From Tepidimonas alkaliphilus (lineage in GTDB: Bacteria > Pseudomonadota > Gammaproteobacteria > Burkholderiales > Burkholderiaceae_C), in contig NZ_VJNB01000001.1 in the NCBI RefSeq assembly GCF_007556595.1, forward strand, positions 248,001-312,000: 64,000 bases of DNA, in the 5' to 3' direction. The position numbers were made by a program, and so were the translations under genes. This document shows positions 21,064-30,176 of this stretch, one piece after another (position 1 is the stretch's first letter; every line of letters starts with the position of its first letter). A model generated the notes under the pieces. That model had not been told where the DNA came from, did not search any database, and was given only the letters and a program-made list of their open reading frames with translations.

Positions 21064-21927
21064 ATGTCGCACCTCGACGAGCTGGCTCACCCCCAACCCT
21101 GGCGCTACGCGCGTGTGCTGTCAATCGCCGGCAGCGACTCCGGCGGTGGCGCCGGCATCCAGGCCGACCTGAAGACCATCGCGGCGCTGGGCTGCTACGG
21201 CATGACGGCGATCACGGCGTTGACGGCGCAGAACACGCTGGGCGTGCGTGCGATCCACCCGGTGCCGGCCTCGTTCCTGAAGGAGCAGATCGCCGCGGTG
21301 GTGGAGGATATCGGGGTGGACGCGGTCAAGATCGGCATGCTGCACGCGTCCGACATCGTCGAGGCGGTGGCCTGGGCGATCGACACCTACCGGCTGCCCC
21401 ACGTCGTGCTCGACCCGGTGATGGTGGCCACCAGCGGCGACACGTTGATCGAGCCGGCCACGATCGAGCGGTTGGTGGCGGAGCTGTTCCCGCGCGCGGC
21501 GCTGGTGACGCCCAACCTCGATGAGGCCGGGCTGTTGCTCGGCCGCGCGCTGACCGAGGAGGCGCAGTTGGAGGCCGCGGCCGCCGAGCTGCTGGGCCGC
21601 GGGGCGCGTGCGGTGCTGATCAAGGGCGGGCATCTGCGCGGCGAGGTCGTCACCGACCTGCTGGCGCTGGCCGGCGAGCCACCCGCCTACTGGACGTGGT
21701 TGCGCGGCGAGCGCATCGCCAGCCCCAATTTGCACGGCACCGGCTGCACGCTGTCGTCGGCGATCGCCGCGTTCCTGGCGCTGGGGCAGACGCTGGAGGA
21801 AGCGGTGCAGTCCGCGCATGGCTGGGTGCGCGGGGCGCTGCAGGCCGGCGCGCACGTGCGCACCGGGCAGGGCAGCGGCCCGCTGAACCACGGCTGGGCG
21901 CCGGCGCCGATGCGGCTGCTGCGCTGA
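21064..21927 (+). CDS. thiD: hydroxymethylpyrimidine/phosphomethylpyrimidine kinase
   Basis: ThiD phosphorylates HMP and HMP-P for thiamin synthesis and salvage. The 287-residue ribokinase-like protein has SIAGSDSGGGAGIQADLKT, VLDPVMVATSGD, TPNLDEAGLLLG and the anion-hole/catalytic motif NLHGTGCTLSSAIAA. It is transcribed away from the thiO operon. A thiC gene for making HMP is not in the window. Confidence 0.96.
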   Translation: MSHLDELAHPQPWRYARVLSIAGSDSGGGAGIQADLKTIAALGCYGMTAITALTAQNTLGVRAIHPVPASFLKEQIAAVVEDIGVDAVKIGMLHASDIVEAVAWAIDTYRLPHVVLDPVMVATSGDTLIEPATIERLVAELFPRAALVTPNLDEAGLLLGRALTEEAQLEAAAAELLGRGARAVLIKGGHLRGEVVTDLLALAGEPPAYWTWLRGERIASPNLHGTGCTLSSAIAAFLALGQTLEEAVQSAHGWVRGALQAGAHVRTGQGSGPLNHGWAPAPMRLLR

Positions 21928-21954
21928 CGGCCTGGCGGTCCGTCCGCGGCGCCC

Positions 21955-23016
21955 TCAGCCCACCCCGCGCAACAGGGCCAGCAGGCGCGGGCTGGTGGTC
22001 GTGTACTCCAGCGGCACCGGCCCGCCGCGCAGGCGCTCGGCGATCGCGAAGGCCGCCAGGGTCGCCTCGTGGAACGCGCAGACGACCAGCTTGCGTTTGC
22101 CGGGGTAGTGGACGATGTCGCCGACCGCATGGATGCCGGGGCGGGAGGTCTGCAGGGTGGCGGCATCCACCACCAGATGCTTGCGCTCCAGCGCCAGCCC
22201 CCAATCGGCGATGGGCCCGAGGCGCGGGTGCAGCCCGAGCCGCGGCAGCAGCAGATCCAGCGGCAGCGTGAAGCGCTCGTCGCGCGCGGTGGCGATGTCC
22301 AGCGCCTGCAGCGTGCCATCGTCCGCAGCCAGCGCCGCGATCGGCTGGCCCAGGCACAGCCGGACGCCACCGGCGCCGAGGGCCGACTGCAGCTGCTCGT
22401 CCAGCGCAGCGTCGATGGCGAAGCGGTCGGTGCGGTGCAGCAGCGTGACGCGCGCGGCACCGCCCTGCGCCAGCCGCAGCGCCAGGCGCACCGCGGCCTC
22501 GCCGCCGCCGGCGACCACGACCTCGCGGTCCAGCCACGCGCCGTCCGGCGGATCGCGGTGAAACACCTGCCGGCCTTCCCACGCCTGCAGCCCCGGCACT
22601 GGCAGCGTGCGTGGCAGAAAGGCGCCGACCCCGGCGGCGATGACGACCGCGCGGGCCGTAAGCACAAGCCCGCCGTCGGTGCCGAGCCGCCAGCGCGGGG
22701 CGGCCTGCGGGTCGTCTCCTTCGATCGGTTGCAGGGAGGTGACGACCTGCCCCAGGTGCAGCGGCACGTTCAGCGGCGCCAGCTGCTGCAGCAGTCGCTG
22801 CGTCAGCTCGTGCGCCGCCAGCGCTGGCGCGGCCGGCACGTCGTAGATCGGCTTGTCCGGGTACAGCTCAGCGCACTGCCCGCCGGCGTGCGGCAGGCTG
22901 TCCAGCACGTGCGTGCGCAGCTCCTGCAGGCCGAGCTGGAACGCCGCCCACAGCCCGGCCGGCCCGGCGCCGATGACGGCGACGTCGGTGTCGATGGCGG
23001 TGTGCGCAGCGCCCAT
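21955..23016 (-). CDS. ferredoxin/flavodoxin-NADP+ reductase, thioredoxin-reductase-like type
   Basis: The 353-residue flavoprotein has an N-terminal FAD-binding motif (VAVIGAGPAGLWAAFQLGLQ) and a central NAD(P)-binding motif (VVVAGGGEAAVRLALRL). It lacks the CxxC redox pair of thioredoxin reductase and ends with HAVGDIVHYPGKRKLVV. That pattern matches the YumC-type ferredoxin-NADP+ reductases. It lies 10 bases after fdxA on the same strand, which supports the ferredoxin as its partner. Confidence 0.82.
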   Translation of the reverse strand: MGAAHTAIDTDVAVIGAGPAGLWAAFQLGLQELRTHVLDSLPHAGGQCAELYPDKPIYDVPAAPALAAHELTQRLLQQLAPLNVPLHLGQVVTSLQPIEGDDPQAAPRWRLGTDGGLVLTARAVVIAAGVGAFLPRTLPVPGLQAWEGRQVFHRDPPDGAWLDREVVVAGGGEAAVRLALRLAQGGAARVTLLHRTDRFAIDAALDEQLQSALGAGGVRLCLGQPIAALAADDGTLQALDIATARDERFTLPLDLLLPRLGLHPRLGPIADWGLALERKHLVVDAATLQTSRPGIHAVGDIVHYPGKRKLVVCAFHEATLAAFAIAERLRGGPVPLEYTTTSPRLLALLRGVG

Positions 23017-23026
23017 CGGGTGGCGG

Positions 23027-23356
23027 TCAGCGCTGCAGCAGGTGCAGCTTGCCGGTCATGTCCTTGTATTTGTCGGCGTCGGGCAGCGGCGCTTTGCGCT
23101 TGGTGATGCTCTTCCAGGTCGGCAGCTTGGCCAGCTCGGCGTTGAGGGCAATCATGTGTTGCTGGTCGCGCGGCACGTCTTCCTCGGCGTAGATGGCGCC
23201 GACCGGGCACTCGGGGATGCAGACGGCGCAGTCGATGCATTCATCCGGATCGATGGCCAGGAAGTTGGGGCCCTCGCGGAAGCAGTCCACCGGGCAGACA
23301 TCAACGCAGTCGGTGTATTTGCAAGCGATGCAGGCTTCGGTGACGACGTGGGTCAT
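23027..23356 (-). CDS. fdxA: 7Fe ferredoxin FdxA
   Basis: The 109-residue protein begins [20 protein letters not shown] and has two cysteine clusters, C-x7-C-x3-C at the N-terminus and [12 protein letters not shown], typical of [3Fe-4S][4Fe-4S] ferredoxins. The frame extends 6 codons upstream, but the GAAGGA ribosome site about 10 bases before ATG 23356 fixes this start. It forms an operon with the reductase downstream. Confidence 0.95.
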   Translation of the reverse strand: MTHVVTEACIACKYTDCVDVCPVDCFREGPNFLAIDPDECIDCAVCIPECPVGAIYAEEDVPRDQQHMIALNAELAKLPTWKSITKRKAPLPDADKYKDMTGKLHLLQR

Positions 23357-23481
23357 GGTGTGGAGTTCCTTCAACGGGCCGCTGCCGCGCAGGTTCGCAC
23401 GGGGCGCCGCCTAGCATGGGTGGTGAATTGTAGGCTTGACCGGTGTGGCCATGGCCGCATGAGGCCATCCAGCCCAGGGGC

Positions 23482-25449
23482 TTACCCAGCAGAAGCCGGC
23501 TCGATCGACGTCGCCGGCACGCTCCAACGTCGCGCCAGCAGTTTTTCCGCTAAAACGGACTCCAGCGGCCATGGCTCGCCATGCAATTCAGCCGCCAGCA
23601 CCTCGCCGGTCAGCGCCGACAGCGTCAAACCTCGCGCGCCCAGCCCGGTCAGGATGTGCAGACCCGGCAAGCGCTGCGGATCCACCGCCCCGACCGCGGG
23701 AAAGCGATCGGGCAGCGTGCAGCGCACGCCAGCCCAGGCTTGGGCTTGTGGCCAATGCGGCGCGAGTTGGTTTGCGATCTTGGGCAGCAGGCGTTGCAGC
23801 TTGGCGAAATTGGCGGCGTGCTCCTCGGCGGTGGGGACGGTGTCGGTGCGGCCACGCACAAAGGTCGAGCCCATGCACCAGATCGGTTCGCCCTGCGGGC
23901 CGGCCGGCACGCCAGCCACCAGCGAGCCATGGCCGTTGACCGGCCACGCCGGCAGCGCCGCGCCGATGTGGGGGGGCAGATCGGCCATGGGCGCCCAGGC
24001 GACTTGGCCGCGCAGCGCGTGCAGCGGGACGTCCGCGCCGAGCGTCCGCAGCAGGGCGCGCGTGGCAGGGCCAGCCGCCAGCACGACGAGGTCGGCCTCC
24101 AGCAGCGGCGCGTCTGCAATCCCAAGAAGCCGCCAGCCACCGGATGGCATCGGTAGCAGTGCCGTCACCTCCGCGCCGCCGCGCCACGCGGCGTCCGCAG
24201 CCGCCAGCTGCGCCTGCACCAGCCGCGCCGGGCGCAGCCAAGCGCCGGCAGCGTGCCACAGCGCCGACGCCTCAGGGGGCAGGCTGGCGGCGGCGCGCTC
24301 GCTGGGGGTGGCTGGGCGGCTCCAATCCTCGCCCCAGGGCTGCCATTGTTCAGCCGGCGGCAGGGCGTGTTTGTCTTCGACACGGTGCTCCAACACGCCG
24401 CTGGCGCCCCAGTCCAGGCCCTCGACGAGCAACGCTTGCACGCGCTGGCGCGCGAGCGCCAGTCCGGCGCGCGTCAGCCGCGACAGCGGCGCGTCGTCTG
24501 GGGAGGTGTGGGGCGCGAGCAAGCCCACCGGCAGTCCGGAGGCGCCGGCGGCAGGCTCCGCGGCGCGGTCCAGCACCGTAACGCGCCAGCCGCACCGCGC
24601 CAGGCTGTAGGCCGCCGCCGCGCCGGCCAGCCCGCCGCCGACCACCGCCGCGTGCCCGGCGCGTTCGCCCCACGGCAGCGGCGCGCGCAGTGGCCGTCGT
24701 GGCTCCCAGGGCGGGTCGAACACGGCGCGCAGGCATTCGCGCTTGGGCGGCAGGCCCGCGGCTTTGCTGACCCGGCAGCCGACGGCGGCGAGCCCGTCGC
24801 GCACCGCGCGCGCCACGCTCCAGGTCGCCAGCCGCGCGCCGCGGCGGCACGCCCGCACCGCCGCGCGCAGCACCTCGGGCGTCCACATTGCCGGGTTGCG
24901 CGCCGGGGCAAAGCCGTCGAGGAACACGCTGTCCACCGGCGCATCCAGCGCCGGCAGCCACCGCGCCGCTTCACCGACGCACAACGTCAGGTGCAGGGTT
25001 CGCGGCGCGCCATCCGGCCCGGCATCCGTCCACGTCCAGCGGTGCACGCCGGGCAGCAGTCCGCGCCAAGCGGCGGCCAGCCGCGCGGCCAACGGCTGCA
25101 GGGGCGCAAACGGCGCTGCGCTGCGCACGATGTCTTCGGCGTTGCAAGGGTGCGCCTCGATGCCGGTGTAGAACAGCGCCGGCGGGGCAGACGGATCGTC
25201 CCGCCAGACCTGCCACGTGGCCAGAAAGTTCAGGCCAAGCCCAAAACCGTTTTCCAGCACGTGCCAGCGCGCCGCGCCGGCCCACGCCGGTGGTTGGCCG
25301 TCATCGGGCAGCAGGCCGCAGCCGCGCAAGAAAACGTGGCGTGCCTGCGCCAGCCCGCCCAGCCCGTCGGTGCCGCGGGAGCGGTAGAGGTCGCCGTATA
25401 GAAGGCTGCGTGGCGTGCCGTCAGGCTGCCATTCAACGACGCCAACCAC
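23482..25449 (-). CDS. mnmC: bifunctional tRNA mnm5s2U34 biosynthesis protein MnmC, GTG start
   Basis: MnmC finishes the wobble modification mnm5s2U34. Of 655 residues, the first ~235 form the SAM-dependent methyltransferase domain (DUF752; VLENGFGLGLNFLATWQVWR, VFLDGFAPARNPAMWTPEVL). From about residue 265 there is the FAD-dependent deacetylating domain (AAVVGGGLAGAAAAYSLARC, C-terminal GLGARGLTLSALTGEVLAAE). The start is GTG one base after the yggX stop, so the pair is probably translationally coupled. Confidence 0.95.
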   Translation of the reverse strand: MVGVVEWQPDGTPRSLLYGDLYRSRGTDGLGGLAQARHVFLRGCGLLPDDGQPPAWAGAARWHVLENGFGLGLNFLATWQVWRDDPSAPPALFYTGIEAHPCNAEDIVRSAAPFAPLQPLAARLAAAWRGLLPGVHRWTWTDAGPDGAPRTLHLTLCVGEAARWLPALDAPVDSVFLDGFAPARNPAMWTPEVLRAAVRACRRGARLATWSVARAVRDGLAAVGCRVSKAAGLPPKRECLRAVFDPPWEPRRPLRAPLPWGERAGHAAVVGGGLAGAAAAYSLARCGWRVTVLDRAAEPAAGASGLPVGLLAPHTSPDDAPLSRLTRAGLALARQRVQALLVEGLDWGASGVLEHRVEDKHALPPAEQWQPWGEDWSRPATPSERAAASLPPEASALWHAAGAWLRPARLVQAQLAAADAAWRGGAEVTALLPMPSGGWRLLGIADAPLLEADLVVLAAGPATRALLRTLGADVPLHALRGQVAWAPMADLPPHIGAALPAWPVNGHGSLVAGVPAGPQGEPIWCMGSTFVRGRTDTVPTAEEHAANFAKLQRLLPKIANQLAPHWPQAQAWAGVRCTLPDRFPAVGAVDPQRLPGLHILTGLGARGLTLSALTGEVLAAELHGEPWPLESVLAEKLLARRWSVPATSIEPASAG

Positions 25450-25450
25450 C

Positions 25451-25726
25451 TCAAGCGGCGCTGGGAGGCACGTAGCCGGGGGCGATGTCGGCGCCGTCGC
25501 CGAAAAAGTGCTTCTCCATCTGGCGGGCCAGATACTGCCGCGCTCGCGCGTCGGCCAAGTTCAGCCGGTGCTCGTTGACCAGCATGGTCTGGTGGCGCAG
25601 CCAGTCCTGCCACGCCTGCTTGCTGACGTTGTCGTAGATGCGTTTGCCCAGCTCGCCGGGGTAGGGCGGAAAATCCAAGCCCTCGGCTTCAATGCCGAGT
25701 TTGATGCATCGAACCATGCGCGCCAT
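25451..25726 (-). CDS. yggX: YggX-type oxidative-damage protection protein
   Basis: Small protein that protects Fe-S clusters and is linked to Fe(II) trafficking. The 91-residue product starts [20 protein letters not shown] with the conserved Cys7 and shows [19 protein letters not shown] and the C-terminal [14 protein letters not shown]. An upstream in-frame start would add 10 residues, but the family start is at 25726. It lies directly upstream of mnmC. Confidence 0.95.
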   Translation of the reverse strand: MARMVRCIKLGIEAEGLDFPPYPGELGKRIYDNVSKQAWQDWLRHQTMLVNEHRLNLADARARQYLARQMEKHFFGDGADIAPGYVPPSAA

Positions 25727-25937
25727 GGGGATCAACTCCTTGAATCTGCACGCCAAAGGGAATAACTGCCCAACATAACCTCAAGTGATATCGCTCGAGA
25801 CGAGATTGGATTTGGGCTTTGGTAGGATTCGACTCGATCCATCACTGTAGCCGACGGTTGCGCTCCACGGGAGGGTTAGGGGAGTTGACCCCCATCAACA
25901 CGCTATTTCCGGGGACGCGTAACCTTACCTCGACTGG

Positions 25938-25962
25938 CCCGCTCTTTGGAGGCGGGGTTTTT
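25938..25962 (+). terminator. terminator-like hairpin just upstream of fpr
   Basis: Plus-strand CCCGC/GCGGG stem (25938-25942 and 25952-25956) with loop TCTTTGGAG, followed by G and five T. It ends 24 bases before the fpr start codon. It could end a short upstream transcript, act as an attenuator of fpr, or be chance. The preceding ~180 bases hold no supported ORF; GTTGA-CCCCCA-TCAAC near 25881-25896 is another small inverted repeat. Confidence 0.45.
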
Positions 25963-25986
25963 GTTGCCACCCACTGCGTTGTCATC

Positions 25987-26766
25987 ATGAGCGCGTTTGA
26001 CGAAGAGCGCGTGCTGAGCGTGCACCATTGGACCGACCGGCTGTTCTCGTTCACCACCACGCGTAACGCGGGCCTGCGCTTCCTCAACGGGCAGTTCACG
26101 ATGATCGGCCTGCGGCTGGAAAACGGCAAGCCGCTGCTGCGCGCCTACAGCATCGTGTCGGCCAATTATGAGGAGCACCTGGAGTTCCTCAGCATCAAGG
26201 TGCCGGACGGGCCGCTGACGAGCCGGCTGCAGCACATCCAGCCTGGCGACCCCATCATCGTCGGCCACAAACCCACCGGCACGCTGGTGATCGACTACCT
26301 GCTGCCGGGCAAGCACCTGTATCTGTTCGGCACCGGCACGGGGCTGGCGCCGTTCATGAGCATCATCCGCGACCCCGCCACCTACGAGCGCTTCGAGCAG
26401 GTCATCCTGGTGCACGGCGTGCGGCTGGTGGCGGAGCTGGCCTACCGCGACTACATCACCCGGGAGCTGCCGCAGCACGAGTTCCTCGGCGAGATGGTCA
26501 GCCGCCAGCTGCGCTACTACCCCACCGTGACGCGCGAGCCGTTCGAGCGCCAGGGGCGCATCCCGCAGCTGGTGGAAAGCGGCCAGATGGCGCGCGAGCT
26601 CGGCCTGCCGCAGCTCAACCCCGAGACCGACCGCGTGATGATCTGCGGCAGCCCTGCGATGCTGCGCGACCTCAAGGCGATGTGCGAGCGCTACGGTTTC
26701 GTCGAGGGCAACACCAGCACGCCGGGGCAGTTCGTCATCGAGCGCGCGTTCGCCGAGGCGAATTGA
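25987..26766 (+). CDS. fpr: ferredoxin/flavodoxin-NADP+ reductase, plant-type (Fpr)
   Basis: The 259-residue protein has the FAD-binding RAYSIVSANYEEHLEF motif, the NADP site GTGTGLAPFMSI, VMICGSPAMLRDLKAM and a C-terminus ending in FVIERAFAEAN, all typical of proteobacterial Fpr. It is a second, unrelated ferredoxin reductase beside the TrxR-like one at 22 kb. The ORF extends upstream to 25819, but the family N-terminus (MSAFDEERVLSVHHWTDRLF) starts at ATG 25987. No LysR-type finR gene is adjacent. Confidence 0.94.
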   Translation: MSAFDEERVLSVHHWTDRLFSFTTTRNAGLRFLNGQFTMIGLRLENGKPLLRAYSIVSANYEEHLEFLSIKVPDGPLTSRLQHIQPGDPIIVGHKPTGTLVIDYLLPGKHLYLFGTGTGLAPFMSIIRDPATYERFEQVILVHGVRLVAELAYRDYITRELPQHEFLGEMVSRQLRYYPTVTREPFERQGRIPQLVESGQMARELGLPQLNPETDRVMICGSPAMLRDLKAMCERYGFVEGNTSTPGQFVIERAFAEAN

Positions 26767-26781
26767 GCGGACGGCACCGCG

Positions 26782-27288
26782 ATGAAGGCTGCGCTGCGCT
26801 GGCTGGCCGACCACCCCCGCGCGCTGCCGGCCGCGGTGGTGGCGTGGTGCCTGGGGTTGCTGGGCTTCGGCCTTTACCTGCAGCACGGGGTCGGGCTGGA
26901 GCCGTGCCCGATGTGCATCGTGCAGCGCTACGCGCTGGTCGGCGTGGCGCTGCTGGCGCTTGCGGCGGCGCTGCTGCCGCGCGCGGGCCGGCTGGCGCTG
27001 CAGGCGCTGGCGGCGGCGCTGGCCGGGTTCGGGGTGTTCGTGGCGGCTCGGCAGTCGTGGCTGCAGTGGTTCCCGCCCGAGATCCAGACCTGCGGGCGCG
27101 ATTTCTACGGCATGATCGAGGCGTTTCCGCTGCGCCGTGCGATCCCGATGATCTTCCGTGGCACGGGTGACTGCAGCGCGGTGGACTGGACGCTGCTGGG
27201 CCTGACGATCGCCAACTGGTCGTTCCTGAACTTCGTCGCGCTGGCGACGGTGCTGCTGGCCGGGCTGGCGCTGGGGCGGCGGCGCTAG
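26782..27288 (+). CDS. dsbB: disulfide bond formation protein B
   Basis: Inner-membrane quinone reductase that reoxidises DsbA. The 168-residue protein has four transmembrane segments and both cysteine pairs: Cys42-Cys45 (CPMC) in the first periplasmic loop and Cys104/Cys131 in the second (QTCGRDFYG, GDCSAVDW). Length and topology are normal. It starts 15 bases after fpr. No dsbA is in the window. Confidence 0.95.
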   Translation: MKAALRWLADHPRALPAAVVAWCLGLLGFGLYLQHGVGLEPCPMCIVQRYALVGVALLALAAALLPRAGRLALQALAAALAGFGVFVAARQSWLQWFPPEIQTCGRDFYGMIEAFPLRRAIPMIFRGTGDCSAVDWTLLGLTIANWSFLNFVALATVLLAGLALGRRR

Positions 27289-27292
27289 CGCC

Positions 27293-28429
27293 ATGGAGCG
27301 GGTCGGAGCGCTGGTCGTCGGCGCGGGCGTGGTGGGCCTGGCGGCGGCGCGCGCGCTGGCCCGCGCCGGGCGCGAGGTCGTCGTGCTGGAGCGCGAGCGC
27401 GCCATCGGCCAGGGGGTGAGCTCGCGCAGCAGCGAGGTGATCCACGCCGGACTGTACTACCCGCCCGGGTCGCTGAAGGCGCGGTTGTGCGTGCAGGGCA
27501 AGCACGCGCTGCTGGACTACGCGGCGCGCGCCGGCGTGGCGCACCGCATCTGCGGCAAGCTGGTGGTGGCCACCGAGGACGCGCAGCTGCCGGCGCTGGA
27601 GGCGCTGCAGCGCCGCGCCGAGGCCAACGGCGTGCCGGTGCACTGGCGCTCGGCCGACGAGGTGCGGCGGCGCGCCCCGGCGCTGCGGGTGCAGGCGGCG
27701 CTGGCGTCGCCGACCACCGGCATCGTCGACAGCCACGGCCTGATGCAGGCGCTGCTGGGCGACCTGCAGCGCGCCGGCGGCCTGCTGGCGTTGGGGTCGG
27801 TGTTCGAGGGCGCCGAGCCGCTGGGCCGCGCGGGGCAGGGCGGCTGGCGCGTGCGCGGCCGCACGTTGCAGGGCGAGGCGTTTGCGCTGCAGGCCGACGT
27901 GCTCATCAACGCCGCCGGCCTGTGGGCCTGCCACGTGGCGCGCGCGGTGGCCGGCCCCGACCCGGCGCGCTGGCCGCAGCCGCGTTACGCCAAGGGGCAC
28001 TACTTCGCGCTGCGCGCTCCGGCCCCGGCGGACTGCCTGGTCTATCCGGCGCCCCAGGATGCCTGGCTCGGCATCCACCTGACGCTCGACCTGGCGGGGC
28101 AGGTGCGCTTCGGCCCCGACCTGGAGTGGCTCGACGCCGATGACCCGGCGCGGCTGGACTACGCCGTCGACGAGGGGCGGCGAGCCGCGTTCGTGCAGGC
28201 GATCCGGCGCTACTGGCCGGGCCTGCCGCAGGCGGCGTTGAGCCCGGCCTATGCCGGCGTGCGGCTCAAGATCCACGGCCCGCACGAGCCGGCGCCCGAT
28301 TTTCGCGTCGAAGGCCCGGCCGAGCACGCTCATGCGGGGCTCGTGCACCTGCTTGGCATCGAGTCGCCGGGGCTGACCGCCGCGCTGGCGCTGGGCGAGG
28401 AGGTGGTGCGGCGGCTCGCCGGCGCCTGA
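27293..28429 (+). CDS. FAD-dependent oxidoreductase, L-2-hydroxyglutarate oxidase (LhgO)-like
   Basis: DAO-family flavoprotein of 378 residues with an N-terminal Rossmann motif ([20 protein letters not shown]), SSRSSEVIHAGLYYPPGSLK, VLINAAGLWACHVAR and a C-terminal GIESPGLTAALALGEEV. The segment SSEVIHAGLYY followed by KARLC matches the LhgO/YgaF group that oxidises 2-hydroxyglutarate and feeds the quinone pool. The substrate is inferred. The gene begins 4 bases after dsbB and is in the same run. Confidence 0.78.
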   Translation: MERVGALVVGAGVVGLAAARALARAGREVVVLERERAIGQGVSSRSSEVIHAGLYYPPGSLKARLCVQGKHALLDYAARAGVAHRICGKLVVATEDAQLPALEALQRRAEANGVPVHWRSADEVRRRAPALRVQAALASPTTGIVDSHGLMQALLGDLQRAGGLLALGSVFEGAEPLGRAGQGGWRVRGRTLQGEAFALQADVLINAAGLWACHVARAVAGPDPARWPQPRYAKGHYFALRAPAPADCLVYPAPQDAWLGIHLTLDLAGQVRFGPDLEWLDADDPARLDYAVDEGRRAAFVQAIRRYWPGLPQAALSPAYAGVRLKIHGPHEPAPDFRVEGPAEHAHAGLVHLLGIESPGLTAALALGEEVVRRLAGA

Positions 28430-28512
28430 TCGGTTCCAGCCGCAGTGCGCGTCCTTGATCTTCGTCAAGCAGCGGGCGGGAACCACCCCCCGCCGCGACG
28501 GCTCGTTCAGGC

Positions 28513-30171
28513 ATGGAACTCACGCCGTTTGCCGAGCTGGCCGCGCTGTTGCTGATCGCCGCGCTGGCGGGGGCGGTGTTCGTGCGGCTGCGCCAGCCGG
28601 TGCTGATCGCCTATCTGGTGCTCGGGCTGGTGCTGGGGCCGGCCGGGCTGGGCCTGGTCAAGGCGCACGACCAGGTGGCGCTGCTGGCGCAGATCGGCGT
28701 GACGGTGCTGCTGCTCATCGTCGGCCTCAAGCTCGATTGGCACCAGGTGCGCCACATCGGCCCGGTGGCGCTGGCCACGGGTCTGGGACAGCTGGCGTTC
28801 ACGATCGCCGGCGGCTTCGTGCTGGTGCTGCTGCTCGGCAAGGACGTGATGACGGCGCTCTACGTGGCGGTGGCGCTGACCTTTTCCAGCACCATCATCA
28901 TCGTCAAGCTGCTGACCGACAAGCGCGAGCTCGACACGCTGCACGGCCGCATCGCGGTGGGCTTCCTGATCGTGCAGGACCTGGCGGTGGTGCTGGCGAT
29001 GATGGCGATGAGCGCGCTGCGTGCCCCGCAAGGGCAGGAGGTGGCCTGGGGGCCGGTGCTGCTGTCGCTGCTGGGTCGGCTGGCGGTGGCGGTGGCGCTG
29101 GTCGCGGCGCTGATGCGCTGGGTGCTGCCGCGGCTGGTGGCGGCGATGGCGCGCTCGCAGGAGCTGCTGCTGGTGTTCGCGCTGGCCTGGGGCACGGCGC
29201 TGGCGGCGCTGGGGGAATGGGCCGGTTTTTCGATGGAGGCCGGCGCCTTCATCGCCGGCTTCACGCTGGCCTCCACCGCCTACCGCGAGGCGATCCACGC
29301 GCGCCTGGGCGGCGTGCGCGACTTCCTGCTGCTGTTCTTCTTCATCCACATGGGCGCGGAGCTGGATCTGTCCACGCTCGGGCAGGAGCTGCCGGCGGCG
29401 CTGGCGCTGTCGGTGTTCGTGCTGGTCGGCAACCCGCTGATCGTGATGGCGATCATGGGCTGGATGGGCTACCGCAAGCGCACCGGGTTCCTCGCCGGGC
29501 TGACGGTGGCGCAGATCAGCGAGTTCTCGATCGTCTTCGTCGCGATGGGCATCTCGCTCGGCCACGTCGGCGTGGAGGCTCTGGGGCTGACGACGCTGGT
29601 GGGGCTGGTCACGATCACGCTGTCCACCTACATGATCCTGTACTCGCAGCCAATGTACGAGCGGCTGGCGCCGTGGCTCGGCGTGTTCGAGCGCCGCCGG
29701 CCGTTTCGCGAGCTGCAGCCCGACGACGGCGCGGGCGAGCTGCGGCCCGAGGTGGTGATCTTCGGTCTGGGCCGCTATGGGGTGGAGCTGCTGCGCCAGC
29801 TGCACGCGCGCGGCGTGCGCGTGCTCGGGGTCGATCACGACCCCGAGGCGGTGCGCCACCTGCAGCGCGCCGGGCTGCCGGTGCTCTACGGCGACGCCGA
29901 GAACGTCGATTTCATCGAGGGCCTGCCGTTGAGCGGCGTGCGCTGGGTGGTGGTGACGTTGCCGCTGGCGGCGTCGGTGCGCGCGCTGCTGCACGCGCTG
30001 CGGCAGGCCGGCTACGATGGGCAGGTGGCGGTGACGGTGCGCGACGCCGAGACAGGCGCGGCGCTGCGCGGGCACCGCGTCGGCTGGGTGCTGCGGCCGT
30101 TCGAGGACGGCGCGGCGCACGCCGCCGAGCGGCTGCACGGACTGCTGGGGGCAACCCCGCAAGGAGGATGA
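28513..30171 (+). CDS. monovalent cation:proton antiporter-2 (Kef/YbaL type)
   Basis: The 552-residue protein has about 12 transmembrane helices over residues 1-390 (a CPA2 antiporter domain with FLIVQDLAVVLAMMAMSALR and EAGAFIAGFTLAST). A cytoplasmic RCK/TrkA-N domain follows from about residue 413 (VVIFGLGRYGVELLRQLHAR). It lacks the TrkA-C-like ending of KefB and KefC. Glutathione gating is not evident. The last bases overlap the start region of the Usp gene, so the two are likely coexpressed. Confidence 0.88.
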   Translation: MELTPFAELAALLLIAALAGAVFVRLRQPVLIAYLVLGLVLGPAGLGLVKAHDQVALLAQIGVTVLLLIVGLKLDWHQVRHIGPVALATGLGQLAFTIAGGFVLVLLLGKDVMTALYVAVALTFSSTIIIVKLLTDKRELDTLHGRIAVGFLIVQDLAVVLAMMAMSALRAPQGQEVAWGPVLLSLLGRLAVAVALVAALMRWVLPRLVAAMARSQELLLVFALAWGTALAALGEWAGFSMEAGAFIAGFTLASTAYREAIHARLGGVRDFLLLFFFIHMGAELDLSTLGQELPAALALSVFVLVGNPLIVMAIMGWMGYRKRTGFLAGLTVAQISEFSIVFVAMGISLGHVGVEALGLTTLVGLVTITLSTYMILYSQPMYERLAPWLGVFERRRPFRELQPDDGAGELRPEVVIFGLGRYGVELLRQLHARGVRVLGVDHDPEAVRHLQRAGLPVLYGDAENVDFIEGLPLSGVRWVVVTLPLAASVRALLHALRQAGYDGQVAVTVRDAETGAALRGHRVGWVLRPFEDGAAHAAERLHGLLGATPQGG

Positions 30172-30176
30172 CGACG

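Noticed and set aside
23385-23480. Small gene between fdxA and mnmC
   Set aside because: No frame with a start, ribosome site and reasonable composition is visible.
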